DNA from: Corynebacterium sp. P4-C1
GTDB lineage: Bacteria > Actinomycetota > Actinomycetes > Mycobacteriales > Mycobacteriaceae
Assembly (NCBI RefSeq): GCF_030503595.1
Contig: NZ_CP129966.1
Coordinates: 1,054,001 to 1,118,000 of the forward strand
Direction of reading: 5' to 3'
Length of the DNA: 64,000 nucleotides
Each line of letters begins with the position of its first letter. Positions within the stretch are counted from its first letter, which is position 1. A program made the position numbers and the translations under genes. Below the pieces are notes generated by a model. It was not told the origin of the DNA. It searched no databases and saw only the letters and a program-made list of their open reading frames with translations. Shown one piece after another: positions 17,589 through 27,384 of this stretch.

Positions 17589-18814
17589 CTAAAACAAGCC
17601 GAACAGAGACAAGCCGCCGAGCACAACCGTGATCAGGAAGATCAGGCCGCCAGCGATATTCGTGGCCAGCCCGTTGGCATGCTCGCCGAGCAGCTTCTTG
17701 TTGTTCATGGTGTAGAGGAGAAAGAAAGCGACAACAGGCAGGAGGCTGCCGTTGGCGGCCTGGGCGAGGACGATCACCTGGATCGGGTTCACGCCGGTGA
17801 CCGCAATGACGGCGCCGACGATGACGACAGTGAGGTAAATGGCCCGGAACTTTGTGTCTTTCAGGTCGCTGGTCCAGCCCATGACACCGCAAATGGCGTA
17901 CGCCGCCCCAAGGGGTCCGGCAACTGCGGAGGTCATGCCCGCGGCGAAAAGGCCGATAGCAAGGACCCAGGGTGCGGCGTCGCCAAGCATGGGGCGCAAA
18001 GGCTCGGCCATATCCGCGGCGGATTCAGCGGTCAGCCCCTGACTGAACATGACTGTCGCGGCGGTGGTGAGGATGGCGAGGGTGATCACTCCGCCCACAG
18101 TGATGGAGACAGCATTGTCGACGCGGGCCTTCTTCAGCGCGAGGCTCTGAGGCTCAGTCCCCCATTTCTCCCGCACCAAATTGGAATGCAGAAAGACGTT
18201 GTACGAGACAACGGTGGTGCCCACCAAGGCGACCGCGGTGACTGCGGCACCGCCGGGAATGCCGGGGACGAACATGCCGTGGAGCATCGCGCCAATGTCC
18301 GGCTTCACCGCCACTGCCGTGACAAGGAAAATGCCCATGAGGATGACCACCAGCACCGACATGAATGCCTCGATGATTTTGTAGCTCCCAGTGAGCAGGA
18401 CAAGGACGATCACAGCGGCGATAATGCCGGACAGGACAGGGACGGGCAGGCCGGTCACACCACTGAGCGCTAGCGCCGTGCCGGTGGTGTCGCCACCCGC
18501 ATAGGCCGCGCCACCGATGCCGATCGCTGTGACGATCAGGGCGATCATGGCGATTTTGGCTGCGGGCGATTGAAAGGTCGCGCGCATGGCCTCGCCGGTA
18601 CTCATCTCGCCCGTCAAGCCCAGGCGGGCCGACATCTCCTGGAGAACAATCGTCGCAATGATGGAGAACACGATGGCCCACGCCAGCGCGAACCCGAAGT
18701 CCGCACCTGTAGTCGTGGCAGTGGTGACAGTTCCCGGTCCAATGAATGAAGCGCTGATCAGCAGGCCGGGACCGATCCAGCCGGATTTCTTTTTCGTGCA
18801 GTGACGGTGGACAT
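17589..18814 (-). pseudogene. NRAMP-family divalent metal transporter, frameshifted at the N-terminus
   Basis: An NRAMP-fold transporter of about 408 residues. The frame from 18671 (GTG) down to 17589 is open and has about ten membrane segments. Upstream in the same frame the sequence still encodes TM1 (GPGLLISASFIGPGTVTT), but no start codon is available. The natural ATG at 18814, after GGGAGGG, opens a frame beginning MSTVTARK that joins TM1 only if one base is added in the A5 run (18790-18794 on the plus strand). Canonical DPGN in TM1 reads GPGT, and the TM6 MPHN motif reads VSYN (SYNVFLHS). It is a noncanonical member, possibly NRMT-like. Confidence 0.72.
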
Positions 18815-18868
18815 CTGCCCTCCCAAAATCGAGGATATGTGTCCTACATCACTTCATGCGGTGAGGGT

Positions 18869-19477
18869 CTAGCATTCCTCCATATCGGCGAACGCTTCCT
18901 CGACGGAGTCGTGCTCTTCGCGGGACTCTTCCCACACTTCCTTGGCGGCGGAAAGGTTCACGATCGCGATGATCGCGCCGACGATGATGTCGAACCAGGC
19001 AGTCGCCCACACGAAGGTGAGCAGGCCGGCGACGATGATGAGGATGTTGGCCAACGCGTCGTTGCGCGCAGCGAGCCACGCACCGGTGGCTAGCGAGGAC
19101 CCCTCGTTGCGCAGGCGGAGCAAAATCACAGCGCAGATCAGGTTGACCACGAGCGCGCCGAGCGCCACACCGGTCAGCCCCTCAGGCGAGGGTGGCTCCG
19201 GGCTCATGATCTTGAGCACGACGGTCACGATCGCGGCGATCGCCGGGATGAGGATGAGGGCAGCCAGCACCGAACCAGCTGTCCGGCGCCGGGCTGCTGG
19301 CCACGCCACAGCGAAGAACACCAGCAGGTTGATCGCGGTGTCTTCGAGGAAGTCCGCGGAATCCGCGAACAGGGATGCCGAGCCGATGGCCACAGCGGCC
19401 GAGAACTCGACGAAGAAATAAGCAAGGTTGAGCAGCGCGACGATGAGAACGGCGCGGCGGATTCTGTCGGCAGTCAC
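18869..19477 (-). CDS. Cation diffusion facilitator family protein
   Basis: A 202-residue membrane protein with about six segments. The TM2 metal site has the form DFLED (Dx3D, in place of Hx3D) after SASLFADSA, and the TM5 equivalent is DALAN (Dx3N). It lacks the usual cytoplasmic C-terminal domain and ends soon after an acidic tail. The start is GTG at 19477. It lies downstream of ectC and upstream of the NRAMP-type gene on the same strand, which suggests a metal import/export pair. The substrate is unknown because the sites are noncanonical. Confidence 0.75.
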   Translation of the reverse strand: MTADRIRRAVLIVALLNLAYFFVEFSAAVAIGSASLFADSADFLEDTAINLLVFFAVAWPAARRRTAGSVLAALILIPAIAAIVTVVLKIMSPEPPSPEGLTGVALGALVVNLICAVILLRLRNEGSSLATGAWLAARNDALANILIIVAGLLTFVWATAWFDIIVGAIIAIVNLSAAKEVWEESREEHDSVEEAFADMEEC

Positions 19478-19506
19478 TGCCCCAGCTTATCTCTTAGGAG
19501 ACAGAC

Positions 19507-19881
19507 TTAGTAGCTGCTGAATCCGTCTTCGGACAGGGTGTGCTTCTCATCACCGGTGATCGCCGGGTTGAACACGGAGACTAGGATCAGGTCCTCGTCC
19601 TTGCCGCCGCGCAGGTAGTGGGCGTCGTGCTCGTCGAGAACGTAAATGGTGCCCGGGGTGATCGGGTACACATTGCCCTCGGTGTCCTCGACCTCGCCGG
19701 AGCCGCCGATGCAGTAGCAGGCCTCGAGGTGGTTGCGGTACTGCAGCTTGGACTCGGTGCCGGCACGGACGACGGTGTGAGCAACGGCGTAGCCCATATT
19801 GTCCTTTGCGGTCAGCAGGCGCTCGGAGGTGCCGCCACCCCACTCAACAGTCTCGACATCTTCACGGGAACGGGTGAACAT
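19507..19881 (-). CDS. ectC: L-ectoine synthase EctC (orphan)
   Basis: A 124-residue cupin enzyme that cyclises N-gamma-acetyl-diaminobutyrate to ectoine. Family segments include [52 protein letters not shown] and [17 protein letters not shown]. The start ATG follows AAAGGAGAG. ectA and ectB are not in the window, so it may use an imported or side-product precursor or have another cyclisation role. It is divergent from a membrane-protein gene with 67 bp between. Confidence 0.93.
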   Translation of the reverse strand: MFTRSREDVETVEWGGGTSERLLTAKDNMGYAVAHTVVRAGTESKLQYRNHLEACYCIGGSGEVEDTEGNVYPITPGTIYVLDEHDAHYLRGGKDEDLILVSVFNPAITGDEKHTLSEDGFSSY

Positions 19882-19948
19882 AATCTCTCCTTTTTCAAAT
19901 CGGTTGCCCTACCCACGCTAAAGGAATTTCGATATCCACGAGGCGCGT

Positions 19949-20452
19949 ATGGTCGAAGACATGATCCTTGCCATCATTCTCGCGGAGATCGCGTTCTGGC
20001 TCTGCCTGTTCGGCGGGATGATTCTGCGCTACGCGCTCAAGCTCCCGAAAGCGGGAATCGCGCTCTTAGCCACGACGCCCCTCATCGACTTCGCGTTGCT
20101 CGTCTACACGTTCTGGAGCGTGGCGGAGATGAATTACGCGAATTTCTTCCACGCATTCGGGGCGTTTTATGTAGTGTTCTCGATCATCTTCGGCAAGGAC
20201 CTCATTCAGGCGATGGACCTCAAGTGGCGCGGCTCGTCAGACATTAGCGGCGAAGGATTCAACCGCCCCTCTCGCGATAACCTCATCCGCTGCACAACCG
20301 CCTGCACGGTCACCATCGTGATCTTGGCGGCGATGATCGCGGTAACGGGCCTTGCGGGAAGCTTCTGGTTGATCTACTGGATCATCGCGGTCGCGTTCAT
20401 GCCGCTCGGTTGGTGGGCGATCGACAAATTTCAGCAAAGAAGGAAAGCATGA
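19949..20452 (+). CDS. Four-segment membrane protein, unknown function
   Basis: A 167-residue protein with four predicted membrane segments: ILAIILAEIAFWLCLFGGM, ALLATTPLIDFALLVYTFW, a short FHAFGAFYVVFSIIFG, and paired hydrophobic stretches TVTIVILAAMIAVTGLAG and FWLIYWIIAVAFMPLGWW. GAGG lies 5 bases before the ATG. Its stop overlaps the thiO start (ATGA), so it leads the thiO-thiS-thiG run. I do not recognise the family; a thiamine-precursor transport role would be guesswork. Confidence 0.8.
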   Translation: MVEDMILAIILAEIAFWLCLFGGMILRYALKLPKAGIALLATTPLIDFALLVYTFWSVAEMNYANFFHAFGAFYVVFSIIFGKDLIQAMDLKWRGSSDISGEGFNRPSRDNLIRCTTACTVTIVILAAMIAVTGLAGSFWLIYWIIAVAFMPLGWWAIDKFQQRRKA

Positions 20453-21530
20453 AGGTAGCAGTGATCGGCGGGGGCATTATCGGCTTATCGACGGCGCTTC
20501 GTCTCGCCGACGGCGGCCACTCCGTCACGGTATACGACCCGGCGCCCGCCAGCGGCGCGACCTGGCACGCGGGCGGGATGCTCGCCCCAGCGGCGGAGGT
20601 GGTGTACAAGCAGGACCCGCTGTTCCCGCTGATGATCGCCGCCGGAAAGTGGTACCCGGAGCTGATCGAGCTGACCGCGAAGTACACCGACTCCCCCACC
20701 GGCTACCGCACCGACGGAACGCTGGTGGTGGCGAAGGACCGCGCGGACAAGACGCACCTCGAGGAGCTGCAGGAGTACCAGGAACTGCACGGAATGACCA
20801 CGGAGCGCATCACCACGCGGGAGGCGCGGAAATTGGAGGGGGCGCTGGCACCGTCGATAAGCGGTGCCGTGCACATCCCCGGCGACCACCAAGTCCGCCC
20901 GCGGCTCTTCGCGGCCGCCCTGCAGGAGGCGTGCTCCAATGCTGGAGTCGAGTTCGTGGCGGAGGCTGTGCGCGATGTGGCCGACGTCGATGCAGACCAG
21001 GTCCTGCTGGCCAACGGGCTCGGCGCGCGCGAAACGACCGGCTGGTTTGAGGGCGAAAATCCGCTGAAGCTGCGCCCGGTCTACGGCGACATGGTGGAAC
21101 TGCGCGTGCCGGAGCACCAACGGCCGCTGATCAACCACGTGATCCGCGGATTCGTCGAGGACCGGCCGATCTACCTCATCCCGCGCGAGGACTGCACGCT
21201 AACTGTGGGCGCGACGACGCGTGAGGACGACCGTGCCGAGCCCCAGGCAGGCGGGGTGCTGCAACTGCTGCGCGACGGCAGCGAGATCGTGCCCGGCATC
21301 GAGGAGTGCGACTTCGTTGAAACCCACGTCGGTGCGCGCCCCGGCTCGCCGGATGACCTGCCGTACCTCGGCCGCGTGAACGACCGCGTCGTCGTTTCCA
21401 CCGGCTATTTCCGCCACGGCATCCTGCTCGCCGCCATGGGCGCGAAGTGCGGGGCCGCGCTCGTCGAGGGCGTCGAACCGCCCGTAGAGTTGGAGGCGTG
21501 TGATCCCCTGCGTCATTCAAGGAGGAACTA

Positions 21531-21531
<1 letters not shown>
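20449..21531 (+). CDS. thiO: Glycine oxidase ThiO
   Basis: A 360-residue FAD-dependent amine oxidase producing dehydroglycine (iminoglycine) for thiazole synthesis. The N-terminal dinucleotide motif is VIGGGIIGLSTAL, ATWHAGGMLAPAAEV contacts FAD, and the C-terminus has VVVSTGYFRHGILLAAMGA. It starts within the stop of the membrane gene, and its own TAA overlaps the thiS ATG. The thiS Shine-Dalgarno (AAGGAGG) lies in its last codons. Confidence 0.94.
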
Positions 21532-22519
<988 letters not shown>

Positions 22520-22585
22520 CTCTCGAAAGCTTGGCTGGAGCCTGATAAAACCATAAGTGACGTCAGTCACACACAATGAATCCGC

Positions 22586-23026
22586 ATGTCAAAGAGTCCA
22601 GCCGTGAAACGCACATCCGCCGTCCTCGCCTCCGCTGCCCTGGCCGCCGGCCTGACCACTGCTGGTCTCGCGCCGGTGGCGGCGGCAGACCCGAAGTTCG
22701 TGTCTAACGCCGACGGCTCCGTCCGTTGTGCCCTGTACAACGGTGAGACCCTCTGCGTGAGCGACCGCGCACGCAAATCCCAACCGCAGTGCAATCCGGC
22801 GGGACAGCTGATCCCAGCGGTGTCCATCCAGCGCAACTGGGCGGGCACCAAGTGCTGGAACCAGGGCTTCGAGCAGCCGCCGATGCACCTCCAACCGCTG
22901 CAGATCCACACCTACGGCAGCCGCGTGGTCATCCCGGATTTCACCGGTGACCTCTACGTGATCGACTTCATGAAGCCAGCGGTCATCCGCGCCGGCGGCG
23001 TGAACTCTGTCCTGTTCTCGCTCTAA
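22586..23026 (+). CDS. Secreted protein, unknown function
   Basis: A 146-residue exported protein with a signal peptide (SAVLASAALAAGLTTAGLAPVAAADP, likely cleaved after AAA). The mature part has four cysteines (VRCALYN, TLCVSD, PQCNPAG, TKCWNQ), consistent with two disulfides. No known domain is recognised. No strong Shine-Dalgarno is seen; a TGACGTCA palindrome lies at 22558-22565. The 3' end abuts the convergent BCCT gene with no spacer. Confidence 0.75.
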   Translation: MSKSPAVKRTSAVLASAALAAGLTTAGLAPVAAADPKFVSNADGSVRCALYNGETLCVSDRARKSQPQCNPAGQLIPAVSIQRNWAGTKCWNQGFEQPPMHLQPLQIHTYGSRVVIPDFTGDLYVIDFMKPAVIRAGGVNSVLFSL

Positions 23027-24799
23027 TTAACCGCGCTCGGGCGGCTTGACCTGCTGCTCGATGATGACCTCGGTGCCCTCCGGCACCGAGGCATCGACGG
23101 TCTCATCGTCTGCCTTCGCCTCGGTGATGATGTTCTCAGTGAGGCGCCAGGAGCCTTCCTCGTGGTCGTACTCAAGCTCGGGGCGATCGATCTCGTTGCC
23201 CTCCTCGTCGTAACCCGGCGCGGGCTTCGCCTCGGCTTCCTCGTACTTCTCGGCCGTATCAGTCTTCTCCCAACGGCGGGAACGGAAACGGCGCTCGGCG
23301 GCGGAATCGTCACTCATCGCCTTCACCAACGAGAACATCATGACGAAGTAGACGATGAAGAACGGCAGGGCGATGATGATCACCACTTCCTGCAGCGCCT
23401 GGATGCCGGAATCGTTGATGAACAGCAGCGCCGCTGTCACGATTCCGACCGCGACGGCCCACGCCACCCGGTAGTACTTCGGTGTGACTTCCTCCTCACC
23501 GGTGGTGAACATGTCCATCACCAAGGCAGCGGAGTCGATCGAGGTGACGAAGTAGAACACGATCACCGCCAGCGCCACGGCGCCGCTGACGAAGTACAGC
23601 GGGTACTGCTCCAACAGGGTGAACAGAGCTTGCGGGGTGTCCCCGTCCTCGACCACAGGGCCGGTGAGCACACCGGGGTCGTTCTGCTCGACCTCGATCG
23701 CGGTGCGGCCGAAGGTGGCGAACCACACGATGTCGAAAATGGTAGGCAGCAAGATCGTGCCCGCGATGAACTGGCGCACGGTGCGGCCGCGGGAAATGCG
23801 GGCAAAGAACATGCCCACATACGGCGACCAACAAATCGTCCACGCCCAGTAGAACGCAGTCCACGTGGCGTGCCACCCCGGATTGTCGTTGTTGGCGTCC
23901 ACCCAGAACATCAGCTCCGGCAGGGACGCGACGTAGAAACCGAAGGACTCGGTGAGGTGCTCGATGATCTTCAACGTCGGGCCGACGATGAAGAGGAATA
24001 CCAGCAGCACAATCGAGCCGATGATGTTCAGGTTCGACAGCAGCTTCACACCCTTGTCCAGCCCCGTAGCCACGGAGATCGAGGCGCAGGTGGTGATGAA
24101 GATGATCACGGCCAGTTCCACCCACGTCACCAGAGGAACGCCCCAGAGAATGTTCATGCCGGCGCTGATCTGCAGCACGCCCAAGCCGACGGAGACGGCG
24201 AGGCCGAAGACGGTGCCGATGATGCCGATGGCGTCGAGAAGTTTGCCCGGCCACTCGTACACTTTCGAGCCGAGCAGCGGCGAGAACATCGACGAGTAGC
24301 GGGCGGGCATCTTGCGCTTGTAGATGAAGTAGCCCATGGCCAGGCCCGGCAACGTGAAGATCACCCACATGTGGATACCGAAGTGGTAGTAGGTGAACTC
24401 GAACGCTTGGCGGATGGCCTCCTCGCTCATCCGCTCGTAACCGCCGCGAGGCGGGTTGTACGCGTGGTGCAGCGGCTCAGCGGCACCCCAGAACAGCAGC
24501 GTCGCACCCATGCCGGCGGCGAACAGCATGGAGAACCACACTGGCAGGGAGTACTCGGGCTCATCGTCGTCGCCGAGGCGGTAGTTGCCGAAGCGGGACA
24601 CGAACAGGACGATGAGGAAGACGAACACTGCGGACACGCCGCCGATGTACAGCCAGGCGAAATTGTCCATCATCCAGGCGGACACCGTGGAGTACAGGTC
24701 GCGGGCACGCTCACCGAAACCGATAGTGAGAGCCACGAAGGCGACGATGAATCCGACAGCGGTGTAGAAAATCAGTGGATCGGCGCGAAATTTGCGCAT
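23027..24799 (-). CDS. BCCT-family betaine/ectoine-type osmolyte transporter
   Basis: A 590-residue Na-coupled carrier. About twelve membrane segments are followed by an acidic cytoplasmic tail of about 100 residues (EKYEEAEAKPAPGYDEEG). BCCT hallmarks are GMGATLLFWGAAEPL, the substrate helix WAWTICWSPYVGMFFARISRGRT, and FYFVTSIDSAA. The ATG at 24799 has GGGGCAG 6 bases upstream; a TTG at 24814 overlaps that site. Its closeness to ectC suggests compatible-solute uptake, but the substrate cannot be read from sequence. Confidence 0.9.
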   Translation of the reverse strand: MRKFRADPLIFYTAVGFIVAFVALTIGFGERARDLYSTVSAWMMDNFAWLYIGGVSAVFVFLIVLFVSRFGNYRLGDDDEPEYSLPVWFSMLFAAGMGATLLFWGAAEPLHHAYNPPRGGYERMSEEAIRQAFEFTYYHFGIHMWVIFTLPGLAMGYFIYKRKMPARYSSMFSPLLGSKVYEWPGKLLDAIGIIGTVFGLAVSVGLGVLQISAGMNILWGVPLVTWVELAVIIFITTCASISVATGLDKGVKLLSNLNIIGSIVLLVFLFIVGPTLKIIEHLTESFGFYVASLPELMFWVDANNDNPGWHATWTAFYWAWTICWSPYVGMFFARISRGRTVRQFIAGTILLPTIFDIVWFATFGRTAIEVEQNDPGVLTGPVVEDGDTPQALFTLLEQYPLYFVSGAVALAVIVFYFVTSIDSAALVMDMFTTGEEEVTPKYYRVAWAVAVGIVTAALLFINDSGIQALQEVVIIIALPFFIVYFVMMFSLVKAMSDDSAAERRFRSRRWEKTDTAEKYEEAEAKPAPGYDEEGNEIDRPELEYDHEEGSWRLTENIITEAKADDETVDASVPEGTEVIIEQQVKPPERG

Positions 24800-24871
24800 G
24801 GGAATCTGCCCCAATTGTCTAGGTGGGCGGTCACTATCCTGAAAAAGTTTAGGACATTAAGGTTAAGGGGT

Positions 24872-25984
24872 GTGATTTCTCTTCCGGAGCAAGAACTACG
24901 CCGAACCGCACGCCAAATGAACCTGCCCGGATTCGGGCCACAGCAGCAAGAAGCGCTCCACAGAGCAAACGTGCTGGTCATCGGCGCAGGAGGGCTCGGC
25001 TGTCCCGTGATGCAGACGCTCGCCGCCACGGGAGTCGGGCATATTTCGCTTATCGACGACGACGTCGTCGACCTCACTAATATTCACCGCCAGATTCTCT
25101 TCGGGGCATCCGATGTGGGCCGCAAGAAAGTGGACGTGGCGGCAGAACGCCTGCGCGAACTGCAGCCCGGCATCGAGGTGACCACCATCGACGGCCGCAT
25201 GGACTCCTCGAACGCCGTTGAACTGCTCGACGGCGTAGACGTGCTCATCGACGGGTCCGACACCTTCACCACCAAATTCATGGCGGCCGATGCCGCGGAG
25301 ATCACCGGCACTCCCCTGGTATGGGGTTCGGTGCTGCGCTACCGGGGCGATGTGGCGCTATGGTGGTCTGGCCCCGGCGCGCCGGAAGACGGTGTAGGAA
25401 TGCGCGACCTCTACCCCGACCAGCCCGACGCGGACTCAGTTCCCGACTGCGCCACCGCCGGCGTGCTCGGCGTGACCACCAGCGTGGTCGGCGGACTCAT
25501 GGCCACCGAGGTCATCAAATTCCTCACGGGCGTTGGCGACGCACCGGTGGGCGCACTCCACATGTACGACGCCCTGACCACGCAGATCCGCAGCTTCACC
25601 GTGCGGCACGACCCGGGCCGCGAACTCGTCACCGCGTTCAGCGACTACGAGGCCGCAGCCTGCGCCGTCCCGGCCGCGGACAACTCGGAGTTACTCGACG
25701 CAGTCGCCACGGGCGCGGCAGTCGCACTCGACGTGCGCGAGGAACACGAAAAAGCCCTCAAAGACATCTCAGCCGCCACCAGCGAACACATCCCGACCTC
25801 CCGGTTAAAGGAGAACCCCCAGCTCGGCGACGACTTCATAGACTCTCTCCCCGAGGGCACCGACGTGGTGGTGTACTGCGCGTCGGGGAAGAGGTCTCAA
25901 GGGTTCGTCGATAAGCATGCCGCCCATGCCGCCCAGCGCGGCATGACCCTGACGAGCTTGCCTGGCGGCGTGAACGCGCTCTAG
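24872..25984 (+). CDS. thiF: ThiF/MoeB-type adenylyltransferase with rhodanese domain
   Basis: A 370-residue E1-like enzyme that adenylates ThiS (or MoaD-type proteins) and, through a C-terminal rhodanese domain, supplies sulfur. The nucleotide-binding loop is VIGAGGLGCPVMQTLAATG. DDDVVDLTNIHRQILF is the conserved Asp/Arg segment, DCATAGVLG follows, and the rhodanese active-site Cys is in VVYCASGKRS. The start is taken as GTG 24872, giving the LRRTARQMNLPGFG N-terminus. It is separated from thiG by the BCCT gene. Confidence 0.9.
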   Translation: MISLPEQELRRTARQMNLPGFGPQQQEALHRANVLVIGAGGLGCPVMQTLAATGVGHISLIDDDVVDLTNIHRQILFGASDVGRKKVDVAAERLRELQPGIEVTTIDGRMDSSNAVELLDGVDVLIDGSDTFTTKFMAADAAEITGTPLVWGSVLRYRGDVALWWSGPGAPEDGVGMRDLYPDQPDADSVPDCATAGVLGVTTSVVGGLMATEVIKFLTGVGDAPVGALHMYDALTTQIRSFTVRHDPGRELVTAFSDYEAAACAVPAADNSELLDAVATGAAVALDVREEHEKALKDISAATSEHIPTSRLKENPQLGDDFIDSLPEGTDVVVYCASGKRSQGFVDKHAAHAAQRGMTLTSLPGGVNAL

Positions 25985-26151
25985 CGGTTGATGCGGTTGG
26001 CCAGCGTGCCCGCGAGCGACGAGCAGACGGCCGAGCCAACGAGCACCAAAATCGTGTAGAGGATGCCCGTTACACCCAGCTGGCCCAGGATGAAGCCGGT
26101 GAGCAACGCGCCGACGACAGCTCCGATGATGGCGATGATCCAACGACCCAT
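25981..26151 (-). CDS. GlsB/YeaQ/YmgE-family small membrane protein
   Basis: A 56-residue transglycosylase-associated-type membrane protein with two segments (IIAIIGAVVGALLTGFILG and ILYTILVLVGSAVCSSLAG). The ATG is preceded by AAAAGGAGAG. The family is stress-associated but biochemically undefined. It overlaps the thiF end by 4 bases, convergent. Confidence 0.85.
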   Translation of the reverse strand: MGRWIIAIIGAVVGALLTGFILGQLGVTGILYTILVLVGSAVCSSLAGTLANRINR

Positions 26152-26212
26152 AGTTCTCTCCTTTTCGCGGTAAGCGCCCACCATCGTAGGAGAAAACGGA
26201 TAGCGTGAGGGC

Positions 26213-27364
26213 ATGACAGACAACGCTTCCACGAAACTCCCCCGACACGAGATCGACCCCGACGGCCTGCTCGAATACTCGGCAGTGTTCAGCGACCGTT
26301 CGCTGAACCACATGTCCGCCAAGTTCATCGGCATCATGCAGGACCTGCAGACGATCCTGCGGGACACCTACAACGCGAAATCCGTGGCCGTCGTGCCCGG
26401 CGGCGGCACCTTCGCCATGGAATCCGTCGCCCGCCAGTTCGTCCGCGGCAAAGATGCACTGGTCATCCGCACCGGTAATTTCTCCCACCGCTGGACCCAA
26501 ATTTTCGACGCATCCGGCATCGCCGGGAAGGTCACCGTGCTCAACGCGGAGCCCGTCTCCGACGGTGACCGCCCCGCTTACGCCCCGCCCGCAATCGAGG
26601 ACGCTGTCGAGCAGATCCGGACCGAGCGCCCCGCCGTCGTCTTCGCAGCTCACGTGGAAACCGCTGCGGGCCTCGAGCTTCCCGCTGAGTACGTGAGCGC
26701 GCTTGCCGACGCCGCCCACGAGGTCGGCGGCCTCATGGTCCTCGACTGCGTCGCCGCCGGCACCAAATGGGTCGACATGGAGGCCACCGGCGTGGACATC
26801 CTCATCTCCGCCCCGCAAAAAGGCTGGTCCGGCTCCCCGTCCACCGGCTACGTCATGTTCTCCGAAGCCGCCCGCGCGGAGCTGGACAACACGACCTCCG
26901 ACAGCTTCGCCATGGACCTGGCCAAGTGGACCGCCATCTCCGAGGGCTACGTCAACGGCTCCGCCGCATACCACGCCACCGTTCCCACCGACACCATCGA
27001 GCGCAACCTCGAGCTGATGAAGGAAGCCCAGGAAGTCAGCCTTTCCGCGCTCACGGAGCGTCAAGTTGAGCTGGGCACCAAGGTGCGGAAGGTACTTGCC
27101 GACAAGGGCTTCGCCTCCGTCGCCGCACCGGGATTCGAAGCCACCTCCATCGTGGTCATGTACGCCGACAGCCCGGAGCAGGCTTCCGGCGCTGCCTTCA
27201 AGCAGGCCGGCATCCAGATCGCGTCCGGCGTTCCCCTGCAGATCGGCGAGCCCGAAGGCTTCTCCACCTTCCGCATCGGCCTGTTCGGCCTGGACAAGTG
27301 GGCAGATGTCGACGGTGCGGTCCAGCGCTTCTCCGAGGCACTGGACAAGGTCGTCGCGGGCTAG
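26213..27364 (+). CDS. Class V aminotransferase (alanine-glyoxylate/phosphoserine type)
   Basis: A 383-residue PLP enzyme. The cofactor Lys lies in ISAPQKGWSGSPSTG. VVPGGGTFAMESVARQF and VFAAHVETAAGLELP are typical of the alanine-glyoxylate/serine-pyruvate branch, and LDCVAAGTKW holds the ring-stacking Asp region. Corynebacterial SerC begins differently, so a phosphoserine role is less likely. GTGAGGGC precedes the ATG. It is convergent with dipZ, 20 bases apart. Confidence 0.85.
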   Translation: MTDNASTKLPRHEIDPDGLLEYSAVFSDRSLNHMSAKFIGIMQDLQTILRDTYNAKSVAVVPGGGTFAMESVARQFVRGKDALVIRTGNFSHRWTQIFDASGIAGKVTVLNAEPVSDGDRPAYAPPAIEDAVEQIRTERPAVVFAAHVETAAGLELPAEYVSALADAAHEVGGLMVLDCVAAGTKWVDMEATGVDILISAPQKGWSGSPSTGYVMFSEAARAELDNTTSDSFAMDLAKWTAISEGYVNGSAAYHATVPTDTIERNLELMKEAQEVSLSALTERQVELGTKVRKVLADKGFASVAAPGFEATSIVVMYADSPEQASGAAFKQAGIQIASGVPLQIGEPEGFSTFRIGLFGLDKWADVDGAVQRFSEALDKVVAG

Positions 27365-27384
27365 CGGCTGCCGCCCCGCTGCGA

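Noticed and set aside
23162..24871. Very long frame upstream of and joined to thiF
   Set aside because: It is the complement of the BCCT transporter; its His/Arg-rich composition is an antisense artefact, and thiF homology begins only at about 24872.
26213..27364. serC assignment for the class V aminotransferase
   Set aside because: Same fold, but the sequence around the cofactor and N-terminus fits the alanine-glyoxylate/serine-pyruvate branch better; left as a family-level call.
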